From NCBI GenBank assembly GCA_015068655.1, contig SVKC01000013.1, forward strand, positions 1 to 43,933: a stretch of 43,933 nt of DNA, read 5' to 3'. Shown piece after piece: positions 37,464 to 43,933 of this stretch (the stretch's first letter is position 1; the number at the start of each line of letters is the position of its first letter). The notes under the pieces were generated by a model. That model searched no databases. It saw nothing but the letters and a program-made list of their open reading frames with translations, and was not told the DNA's origin. Source of the DNA: Oscillospiraceae bacterium (GTDB lineage Bacteria > Bacillota > Clostridia > Monoglobales > Monoglobaceae). A program made the translations under genes and the position numbers.

Positions 37464-38264
37464 ATGTTCAAGGACATAACTCTGGGACAATTTTTTCCGG
37501 GTAATTCTTTTATACACAGACTTGACCCCAGAACAAAAATTCTTTGCATAATTGTATATATTGCGATAATCTTCTGCATAAAAACCTTTGCCGGCTATGG
37601 GTTGTTGGCGGTTTTTACCGTTGCGTGTATTCTTATATCGAAAATTCCCTTCAGTTTTGTTTTGAAGGGTGTGAAGCCAATATTGTTTTTTGCGGCACTT
37701 ACGGCGGTATTCAATCTGTTCCTGACGGACGGAAAGGTTCTTTGGAGCTGGAAGTTTTTGAAAATCACATATGAGGGTGCGAATCTTGCTGTCTTTATGG
37801 TTTTGAGGCTGTTTTTTCTTGTTCTGGGAACGTCCCTTCTTACTCTCACCACATCACCAATTGCACTGACTGATGGAATCGAAAGATTGCTTTCTCCTTT
37901 CAAAAAAATAGGTGTTCCTGCTCACGAGCTTGCTATGATGATGACCATTGCTCTCAGGTTTGTTCCGACTCTTCTTGAAGAAACAGAGAAGATTATCAAA
38001 GCGCAGACTGCACGAGGAGCAGACTTTGAAAGCGGAAATCTCATAAGCCGTGCCAAAGCCATGATTCCTATATTAATTCCGCTTTTTATCAGTGCCTTTC
38101 GACGTGCGGATGATTTGGCGGTGGCTATGGAATGCAGATGCTATCGCGGCGGCGAAAACAGAACAAGACTTTATACTTTGAAAATGGGTGTAAAGGATTT
38201 TGTTTGCTGGATTATAATTATTTTGTTTACGGCAGGCATTGTTGTAACAAATATGTTTTTTTAG
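37464..38264 (+). CDS. ecfT: Energy-coupling factor transporter membrane protein EcfT
   Basis: This 266-residue membrane subunit links the two ATPases to S components. It begins with FKDITLGQFFPGNSFIHRLDPRTKI, typical of EcfT. Hydrophobic helices lie near residues 25-60, 70-85, 105-125 and 245-265. Two coupling motifs with Ala-Arg-Gly type sequence are visible: TARGADFESGN near 178 and MECRCYRGG near 217. It completes ecfA1-ecfA2-ecfT, with truA 30 bp downstream, the common Firmicutes order. Confidence 0.95.
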   Translation: MFKDITLGQFFPGNSFIHRLDPRTKILCIIVYIAIIFCIKTFAGYGLLAVFTVACILISKIPFSFVLKGVKPILFFAALTAVFNLFLTDGKVLWSWKFLKITYEGANLAVFMVLRLFFLVLGTSLLTLTTSPIALTDGIERLLSPFKKIGVPAHELAMMMTIALRFVPTLLEETEKIIKAQTARGADFESGNLISRAKAMIPILIPLFISAFRRADDLAVAMECRCYRGGENRTRLYTLKMGVKDFVCWIIIILFTAGIVVTNMFF

Positions 38265-38294
38265 AAAAATAGCGGATTTGTCAGGATGTAGTAT

Positions 38295-39062
38295 ATGAGA
38301 AATATAGCAGTAAAAATAATGTATGACGGCGGAGGCTATCACGGATGGCAGACTCAGCCAAACGGTATTACGGTTCAGGAACGTATGGAAAAAGTTTTGT
38401 CTGAGCTGACGGGGGAGATAATCGCTGTCTGTGGTTGCAGCAGAACCGATTCGGGAGTGCATGCTCTGGAATATGTATTTAATTTCAAAAGTAATACGGG
38501 AATTCCAGCAGAGAGACTTCCTTATGCCATAAACACTCATCTTGGAAATGACGGTATTGCGGCTGTTGCTGCAAAGGATGTGAGTGAGGATTTCAGCGCA
38601 CGGTTTTCTTCGGACGGAAAAAGATATGTTTACAAAATATGGAATTCAACTCTTCAAAATCCTTTTACGGCAAAATACAGTTGGTTTGTTCCGTACAGAC
38701 TTGATGTTGAAAATATGAAAATAGCGGCGGAAAAGCTTTGCGGAAAACACGATTTTTCTGCATTTATGGCGGCGGGGGGGTCACAGAAAACAACCGTGCG
38801 AACCATTCGTGAATGTGTTGTGAAGGAAAGCACCGAATGGAGGGAACAGCTTGAAGTTGAAGTTGAAGCGGACGCCTTTCTTTATAATATGGTCAGAATT
38901 ATAACGGGAACTCTTGTGGAAGTCGGGACGGGCAGGAAAACCGTTGAAGACATAGAGAAAATAATCAGAGATTGTGACAGACGTGGTGCGGGTATGACGG
39001 CTCCGCCTGAAGGTCTGTTTTTGAAAAAGGTTTTTTATAAGCCTGAATTGTTGGAGTGGTAA
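38295..39062 (+). CDS. truA: tRNA pseudouridine synthase A
   Basis: This 255-residue enzyme converts U38-U40 of the tRNA anticodon arm to pseudouridine. The catalytic Asp52 lies in CSRTDSGVHALE. The N-terminal YDGGGYHGWQTQPNGITVQ and the C-terminal EVEADAFLYNMVRIITGTLVEVG and APPEGLFLKKVFY segments are typical. Length is normal. The start has only a weak AGGATG upstream. It is last in the ECF cluster, and the DUF5711-like gene begins 2 bp after its stop. Confidence 0.97.
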   Translation: MRNIAVKIMYDGGGYHGWQTQPNGITVQERMEKVLSELTGEIIAVCGCSRTDSGVHALEYVFNFKSNTGIPAERLPYAINTHLGNDGIAAVAAKDVSEDFSARFSSDGKRYVYKIWNSTLQNPFTAKYSWFVPYRLDVENMKIAAEKLCGKHDFSAFMAAGGSQKTTVRTIRECVVKESTEWREQLEVEVEADAFLYNMVRIITGTLVEVGTGRKTVEDIEKIIRDCDRRGAGMTAPPEGLFLKKVFYKPELLEW

Positions 39063-39064
39063 TT

Positions 39065-40186
39065 ATGAGAAAACAAAGGGAAAATTTTGATACGGAGAAG
39101 AAAAAAGGTATATTCAACAAAAAAAGAGTAATCGCTGTTATTGCGGTGTTTCTTCTCGTAGCTGTTATGGTTTTTTCGAATCCTGAGGTGAGACAGTTTT
39201 TTCTTGAGACAAAGGATGTCAATGTGAGTTTTCAAGCAGGTGCAGATTATGAGGCGGTTGTTTTCGGAAAAGAAATGCTTCTTGTGAACAAGGATGGAAT
39301 CCGTGCTATTGACAGAAAGGGAAGAGAAAGTTGGAGTATAGTTATGCCGAACACTGCTCCTTCGCTGGACAAGGCGGACAAGTATATTTTGCTTGCAGAT
39401 TTGAACGGAACATCTGTGAATGTTTATGAAAAGGACAAAATAATTTCCCAGATAAAGACAGAAAGAGAAATATTATCCGCAAAATTGAATAAAAATGGTT
39501 ATGTAGCGGTAGCAACCGATGAACTGGGTTACAAAGGCTCGGTTACTGTTTTTGATAAAAACGGAACAGATATTTTCAAATGGTCGAGCGGAAGCGGATA
39601 TATAGGGGATATTGATATTTCACCAAAGAAAAAGCTTGCTGTGGCTCAGCTTATGACAGACAAGGATGAGGCATACAGCAGAATTATGATTATAGATACT
39701 TCTTCCGATAAGGAAGCGAAATGTATTGCTGAGGTTGACGGGCTTGTGATGCGACTTCAATATAAAGATAACGGTGGTTTGATTGCTGTGTCCGATACTG
39801 CTGTTCATGGATTCAAAAAGAATGGAAAAATTGATTTCAAGATAGATTTCGGTGGTCGTTGCCTTGAAGGCTTTAATATAGAGAACAAAGGAAATATGGT
39901 GCTTGCATTTGACGGCGGTCTCAATAATTCCGTTCTTGAAAGTTATTCTTCAAACGGAAAACTTCGTGGAACCTATGAGACGAAGGGCGAAATGACTGCG
40001 TTTGATGTGAATGGGGAATGTATTCTTTCAGCAAGCCGAACAGGCATTGCTCGGGTTACGCCTTCGGGAAAAGAAAAAAACAGAGTCGAAGTGAGCCGTG
40101 ATGTGAAGAAAATGAAGATTTTCCCTGGCAGGAATGAAGCTTTGATTATTGGAAGCGGCAGTGCAGAAATTGTGAAAATAAAATAG
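39065..40186 (+). CDS. DUF5711-like single-pass membrane protein with propeller-like domain
   Basis: This is a 373-residue protein with a short basic cytoplasmic tail, one transmembrane helix near residues 22-40 (VIAVIAVFLLVAVMVFS) and a long outside domain of repeated beta-rich segments. Repeats such as AIDRKGRESWS, VFDKNGTDIFKWS, GFKKNGKIDFKIDFGG and SYSSNGKLRGTYE suggest a beta-propeller. It resembles DUF5711 proteins; no function is known to me. I chose ATG 39065, with GGAG 8 nt upstream, over the GTG at 39056. It is followed by a CvpA-like gene and rho, so it may act at the envelope, but this is inference. Confidence 0.78.
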   Translation: MRKQRENFDTEKKKGIFNKKRVIAVIAVFLLVAVMVFSNPEVRQFFLETKDVNVSFQAGADYEAVVFGKEMLLVNKDGIRAIDRKGRESWSIVMPNTAPSLDKADKYILLADLNGTSVNVYEKDKIISQIKTEREILSAKLNKNGYVAVATDELGYKGSVTVFDKNGTDIFKWSSGSGYIGDIDISPKKKLAVAQLMTDKDEAYSRIMIIDTSSDKEAKCIAEVDGLVMRLQYKDNGGLIAVSDTAVHGFKKNGKIDFKIDFGGRCLEGFNIENKGNMVLAFDGGLNNSVLESYSSNGKLRGTYETKGEMTAFDVNGECILSASRTGIARVTPSGKEKNRVEVSRDVKKMKIFPGRNEALIIGSGSAEIVKIK

Positions 40187-40197
40187 GAGGATTTTTG

Positions 40198-40839
40198 ATG
40201 ATTGCGGATGTGATTGTTGTTTTAATCTTTTTGATATGCGGATTTATAGGCTACAAAACAGGCTTTATGAAATCTCTTATAACTATTGCATCATATATTT
40301 TATCTGTTGTTCTTTCTTTTTTGCTTTATCCCGTTGTTTCCGACCTTTTGCTCAAAACACCTCTTTTTCCTTATCTTACAAAAACCGTAAACGAGAAAAT
40401 TGTGTCAGGGAGCATTCCTGAAAATCCCGGTGGTCTCTGGGGATTGTTTGCTGAAAATATGAGTGGCAGTCTTGAAAAAACAGCAGAAAGTATTTCTGCA
40501 TCAGTGGCAGAATTTTTAATCAGCTTGCTTGCTTTTGTACTTATGATTGTTGTGTGTAAAATATTGACGGGACTCATTGCGAGAACCCTGACCTTTGTTT
40601 CGAAAGTGCCGATTATAAAGCAACTGAATGGTATTGGCGGAGCGGCTTTGGGCTTTGTAACGGGAATATTTGTTTTATATATTGCATTTGCATTGATTAT
40701 GTTTTCTGAACCAATGAAGACGGAAAGCAAGATGTTGACAGAAATAGACAGGTCTTGGATTGCTTCGGAAATGTATGAAAATAATTATTTACTGAGTTGG
40801 TTCAGTGAGGAGGAATTAAGTGAAAACAACAGAAATTGA
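40198..40839 (+). CDS. CvpA family membrane protein
   Basis: This 213-residue protein has the CvpA layout: a first helix with [26 protein letters not shown], further helices near residues 30-48, 95-120 and 145-170, and a linker between. Homologues are linked to colicin V export in E. coli or, in Bacillus (YshB), to membrane processes in sporulation. The function remains unclear. I chose ATG 40198, with a perfect AGGAGG 7 nt upstream. Its end overlaps the start of rho by 20 bp. Confidence 0.88.
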   Translation: MIADVIVVLIFLICGFIGYKTGFMKSLITIASYILSVVLSFLLYPVVSDLLLKTPLFPYLTKTVNEKIVSGSIPENPGGLWGLFAENMSGSLEKTAESISASVAEFLISLLAFVLMIVVCKILTGLIARTLTFVSKVPIIKQLNGIGGAALGFVTGIFVLYIAFALIMFSEPMKTESKMLTEIDRSWIASEMYENNYLLSWFSEEELSENNRN

Positions 40840-42166
40840 AAATTTGAAAATAAAGGAGCTTCAGGCTCTTGCGAAGGAAAAGGGAATAAAGAATATTTCA
40901 AAACTAAAAAAGGATGATTTGATAAGGCTGCTTTTGGAAAAGGAACCGAAAAATGTTGAGGAGTCTGCAGCACATGAACAAAAGCCTGTGGTATCCGAGC
41001 AAAAGTCCGTAACTCCTTCTGACGGCATAGAGTATTCAGACCCGGTCAGACGCACAAATCTGATGAGCGGTGTACTTGAGGTTATGGCTGACGGGTACGG
41101 TTTTTTGCGTTCGGACAATTATCAGTCAGGTGAAAATGATGTTTATGTGTCCCAAAATCAAATTCGCAGATTTAATTTGAAAACGGGAGATTATATTGTA
41201 GGAAATACCCGTATGCAGCATGAGGGTGAGAGGTATCAGGCACTTCTCTATGTTCAGACGGTAAATGGTGACAAGGTTGATGTTTCTATACATCGTAAGG
41301 CATTTGATGATCTTACACCTGTTTATCCAACTGAAAGGCTTTGGCTTGAAAGAGGAAAATGCGATTTTGCTATGCGTATGATAGACCTCGTTTCTCCCAT
41401 TGGAAAGGGTCAGCGTGGAATTATTGTGGCACCTCCGAAGGCCGGAAAAACAACCCTTCTCAAAGCTATTGCAAACAGCATAAGTGAAAATAATCCCGAT
41501 GTTCATCTGATTGTACTTCTTATTGACGAGCGTCCGGAGGAGGTTACGGATATGCAAAGGTCAATCAAGGGTGATGTTATTTTCTCCACCTTTGATGAAG
41601 AGCCTACGAATCATACGAAGGTTGCCGAAATTGTTCTTGAACGTGCAAAGCGTCTGGTTGAACACAAAAAGGATGTTGTTATTCTTCTTGACAGCATAAC
41701 GAGACTTGCCAGAGCCTATAATCTCACGGTTATGCCATCTGGCAGAACTCTTTCGGGCGGTCTTGACCCGGGAGCTCTTTTCAAACCTAAGAGGTTTTTT
41801 GGTGCGGCAAGAAATATTGAAGAGGGTGGAAGCCTCACCATTCTTGCAACAGCACTGATTGAAACAGGCAGCCGTATGGATGATGTTATTTTTGAAGAAT
41901 TCAAGGGTACAGGAAATATGGAGGTACATCTGGACAGAAAGCTTCAGGAAAAACGGGTTTTCCCGGCAATTGATATTGCAAAATCGGGAACCAGAAAGGA
42001 AGAGCTTCTTCTTGAACAGCCTGAACTTGAAGCTATATGGGCTATCAGGAAAGCGTTCAGCTCAAAAAATCCTGTAGAGGTTACCGAGACCATAATTTCA
42101 CAGCTTTTGAAGACGGATAACAACAAGGAGTTTATTGCACTTTCTGAAAAATTACTTGATAATTGA
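40820..42166 (+). CDS. rho: Transcription termination factor Rho
   Basis: This 448-residue hexameric RNA helicase ends transcription of untranslated RNA. It starts at GTG 40820 with AGGAGG upstream. The N-terminal helical domain ([22 protein letters not shown]) is followed by a polar linker (about 40-72), the RNA-binding cold-shock-like domain ([34 protein letters not shown]) and the RecA-like ATPase: Walker [10 protein letters not shown] near residue 200, [13 protein letters not shown], and Walker [17 protein letters not shown]. The length is close to Bacillus Rho, with no large inserted domain. No intrinsic terminator was seen between rho and pgk. Confidence 0.98.
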   Translation: MKTTEIENLKIKELQALAKEKGIKNISKLKKDDLIRLLLEKEPKNVEESAAHEQKPVVSEQKSVTPSDGIEYSDPVRRTNLMSGVLEVMADGYGFLRSDNYQSGENDVYVSQNQIRRFNLKTGDYIVGNTRMQHEGERYQALLYVQTVNGDKVDVSIHRKAFDDLTPVYPTERLWLERGKCDFAMRMIDLVSPIGKGQRGIIVAPPKAGKTTLLKAIANSISENNPDVHLIVLLIDERPEEVTDMQRSIKGDVIFSTFDEEPTNHTKVAEIVLERAKRLVEHKKDVVILLDSITRLARAYNLTVMPSGRTLSGGLDPGALFKPKRFFGAARNIEEGGSLTILATALIETGSRMDDVIFEEFKGTGNMEVHLDRKLQEKRVFPAIDIAKSGTRKEELLLEQPELEAIWAIRKAFSSKNPVEVTETIISQLLKTDNNKEFIALSEKLLDN

Positions 42167-42206
42167 GAAAAATATTAAAAGTTTGCGAAAAAATTAACAA
42201 AAACAC

Positions 42207-42235
42207 TTGATAATTTTTGGCAAATGGAGTAGAAT
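42207..42235 (+). promoter_or_regulatory. Promoter of the pgk-tpiA operon
   Basis: TTGATA, a 17-base spacer and TAGAAT lie about 45 bp before the pgk start. The spacer and gap are AT-rich. Confidence 0.7.
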
Positions 42236-42279
42236 ATAAAATATACCAAAAGAGAATTTTTAAATGGAGGTTTTTTATT

Positions 42280-43470
42280 ATGAACAAAAAGACAGTTGAT
42301 GATATTTGCCCAAAGGGTAAAAGGGTTCTTGTGCGTTGTGACTTCAATGTTCCCATCAAGGAAGGCAAAATCACAGATGAAACAAGAATCGTTGGTGCTC
42401 TCCCCACAATCAAAAAGCTTATTGATGACGGTGCAAAGGTAATCCTTTGTTCACATATGGGCAAGCCCAAGGGTGAACCCAAGCCTGAACTCTCACTTGC
42501 TCCTGTTGCAGTTCGCCTTTCTGAGCTTCTGGGCAAGGAAGTTGTTTTTGCGGCTGATGACAATGTTGTCGGTGAAAACGCAAAGGCAGCTGTTGAAAAG
42601 ATGAATGACGGAGATGTTGTTCTTCTTGAAAACACAAGATACAGAGCAGAAGAAACAAAAAATGTTGAAGCATTCAGCAAAGAGCTTGCATCACTTTGTG
42701 ATGTTTTTGTTAACGATGCATTCGGTACAGCTCACCGTGCTCACTGTTCAAATGTTGGTGTTACAGAATTCGTTGACACAGCTGTTGGCGGTTATCTCAT
42801 TAACAAGGAAATTGAATACCTCGGCAATGCGGTGAACAATCCTGTGAGACCTCTTGTTGCTGTTCTCGGCGGTTCAAAGGTTTCATCGAAAATTTCGGTT
42901 ATCAACAACCTTCTTGAAAAGGTTGACACACTTATCATCGGCGGCGGTATGGCTTACACCTTTATGAAGGCTCTGGGTGAAGAAGTTGGCGATTCACTCC
43001 TCGAAGCTGATTACCTTGACTATGCAAAGGAAATGATGGAAAAGGCTGAGGCCAAGGGCGTAAAGCTTCTTATCCCTGTTGATACAGTTGTTGCAAAAGA
43101 ATTTGACAATGACGCTGAAAAGAAGACTGTTGGCAGAGGCGAAATCGAAGCAGGCTGGCAGGGTCTTGACATCGGCGAAAAAACAATTGCTCTCTACAAG
43201 GATGCTCTCAAGGACGCAAAGACAGTTGTTTGGAACGGACCTATGGGCGTGTTTGAAATGCCCAACTTTGCAAAGGGTACAAACGCTATTGCAGAAATGC
43301 TTGCTGATCTTGATGCTACAACAATTATCGGTGGCGGCGACAGCGTTGCTGCTGTAAATCAGGCAGGTCTCGGTGACAAGATGAGCCATATCTCAACAGG
43401 CGGCGGTGCATCTCTTGAATTCCTTGAGGGAAAAGACCTTCCCGGTGTTGTTGCTATCAACGATAAATAA
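42280..43470 (+). CDS. pgk: Phosphoglycerate kinase
   Basis: This 396-residue glycolytic enzyme makes ATP from 1,3-bisphosphoglycerate. The N-terminal [17 protein letters not shown], the substrate segment SHMGKPKGE, the ENTRYR stretch and the hinge region lead to the C-terminal nucleotide domain with [27 protein letters not shown] and [10 protein letters not shown] chose ATG 42280 with GGAGG about 9 nt upstream; a longer frame starts inside the promoter. Codon use is strongly biased, as expected for a highly expressed gene. tpiA follows 27 bp later. Confidence 0.98.
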   Translation: MNKKTVDDICPKGKRVLVRCDFNVPIKEGKITDETRIVGALPTIKKLIDDGAKVILCSHMGKPKGEPKPELSLAPVAVRLSELLGKEVVFAADDNVVGENAKAAVEKMNDGDVVLLENTRYRAEETKNVEAFSKELASLCDVFVNDAFGTAHRAHCSNVGVTEFVDTAVGGYLINKEIEYLGNAVNNPVRPLVAVLGGSKVSSKISVINNLLEKVDTLIIGGGMAYTFMKALGEEVGDSLLEADYLDYAKEMMEKAEAKGVKLLIPVDTVVAKEFDNDAEKKTVGRGEIEAGWQGLDIGEKTIALYKDALKDAKTVVWNGPMGVFEMPNFAKGTNAIAEMLADLDATTIIGGGDSVAAVNQAGLGDKMSHISTGGGASLEFLEGKDLPGVVAINDK

Positions 43471-43497
43471 GATTTTTACAAAAGGAGAATTATTGAA

Positions 43498-43933
43498 ATG
43501 GGTAAGTATATTATTGCCGGCAACTGGAAAATGAACAAGTTGCCTAGTGAAACATATGATTATGTGAAGGAAGTTGTTGCGGCAACAGAAGGCGCAAAGT
43601 GTGAGGTTGTTTGTTGCACACCTTATGTTTGTCTGGCAGAAGCGGTTAAGGCTGCAAAGGATACACACGTGAAAATCGGTGCTGAAAACCTTCATTTTGA
43701 AGACAAGGGTGCATTTACAGGCGAAGTTAGCGCTGATATGCTCAAAGACCTTGGCGTTGACTATGTTATCATCGGTCACTCGGAAAGAAGACAGTATTTT
43801 GCTGAAACTGACGAAACAGTGAACCTCAAGACGAAGAAAGCTTTGGAAAAGGGTCTTATTCCTATCGTTTGTGTTGGTGAAAGCCTTGAAGAAAGAGAAG
43901 CCGGCATCACAATGGACCTCATTGCAATCCAGA
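43498..43933 (+). CDS. tpiA: Triosephosphate isomerase (3' end outside window)
   Basis: This is the start of the enzyme that interconverts dihydroxyacetone phosphate and glyceraldehyde 3-phosphate. About 145 codons are visible. The active-site Lys is in AGNWKMNKLP near residue 12, the electrophilic His in IIGHSERRQYF near residue 95, and the PIVCVGESLEERE segment near the window edge. The catalytic Glu and the C-terminal half lie beyond the window. AAAGGAG precedes the ATG. Order pgk-tpiA is typical of Firmicutes glycolytic operons. Confidence 0.98.
   Translation, partial: MGKYIIAGNWKMNKLPSETYDYVKEVVAATEGAKCEVVCCTPYVCLAEAVKAAKDTHVKIGAENLHFEDKGAFTGEVSADMLKDLGVDYVIIGHSERRQYFAETDETVNLKTKKALEKGLIPIVCVGESLEEREAGITMDLIAIQ

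Overview
The window looks like a chromosomal segment from a spore-forming member of the Firmicutes, class Clostridia; Oscillospirales/Ruminococcaceae is my best guess, though I could run no search. The signs are a stage II sporulation protein R gene, groESL behind a perfect CIRCE element (HrcA operator), a CarD-ispD-ispF cluster, an ECF transporter cluster joined to truA, a DUF2508 gene, strong AGGAGG-type ribosome binding sites and sigma-A promoters with 17-base spacers. Nearly every base is in or next to a recognisable gene. I saw no tRNA or rRNA gene, CRISPR array, prophage, transposase or gene-free stretch over 300 bases.

Layout. Positions 1-2110 (minus) hold a polar amino-acid ABC importer: lipoprotein binding protein, permease and an ATPase cut by the window edge. 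Positions 2121-4243 (minus) hold groES-groEL. Positions 4317-10177 (minus) form one probable operon, ygiQ-like radical SAM gene, folD, radA, carD, ispD, ispF. At 10.2 kb divergent promoters switch the main coding strand to plus: an ACT-domain protein with a UPF0210/DUF711 protein, a minus-strand MgtC-like gene, then an iron-uptake locus (feoA, feoB, a small Cys-rich FeoB partner) with four repeated palindromic operators. Next come a sugar-isomerase-like gene, a HAD phosphatase and a CBM9-like protein, followed by a 145-bp nested inverted-repeat element and a convergent DUF2508 gene.

The right half (18.3-43.9 kb, plus) is mostly housekeeping. It starts with secA-prfB-prfA, then a fused threonylcarbamoyl-AMP synthase/protein-arginine-phosphatase-like gene, rimI and tsaD, with spoIIR convergent. 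Next are ddl, murI, a DUF1934 gene, argS, a CtpA-type protease, an Mrp/NBP35 Fe-S ATPase and an L,D-transpeptidase. A methyltransferase, ecfA1-ecfA2-ecfT-truA, a DUF5711-like membrane protein, cvpA-like, rho, pgk and the start of tpiA finish the window.

The most noteworthy items are: (1) prfB needs a +1 frameshift whose in-frame stop is UAA rather than the usual UGA, and prfA follows 20 bp later; (2) the Sua5-YwlE gene fusion within a t6A cluster; (3) the feo operator array; (4) the compound MITE-like repeat; (5) a 122-bp same-strand overlap of the ygiQ-like gene with folD. No wholly new multi-gene system is evident; most of the window is conserved core genome.
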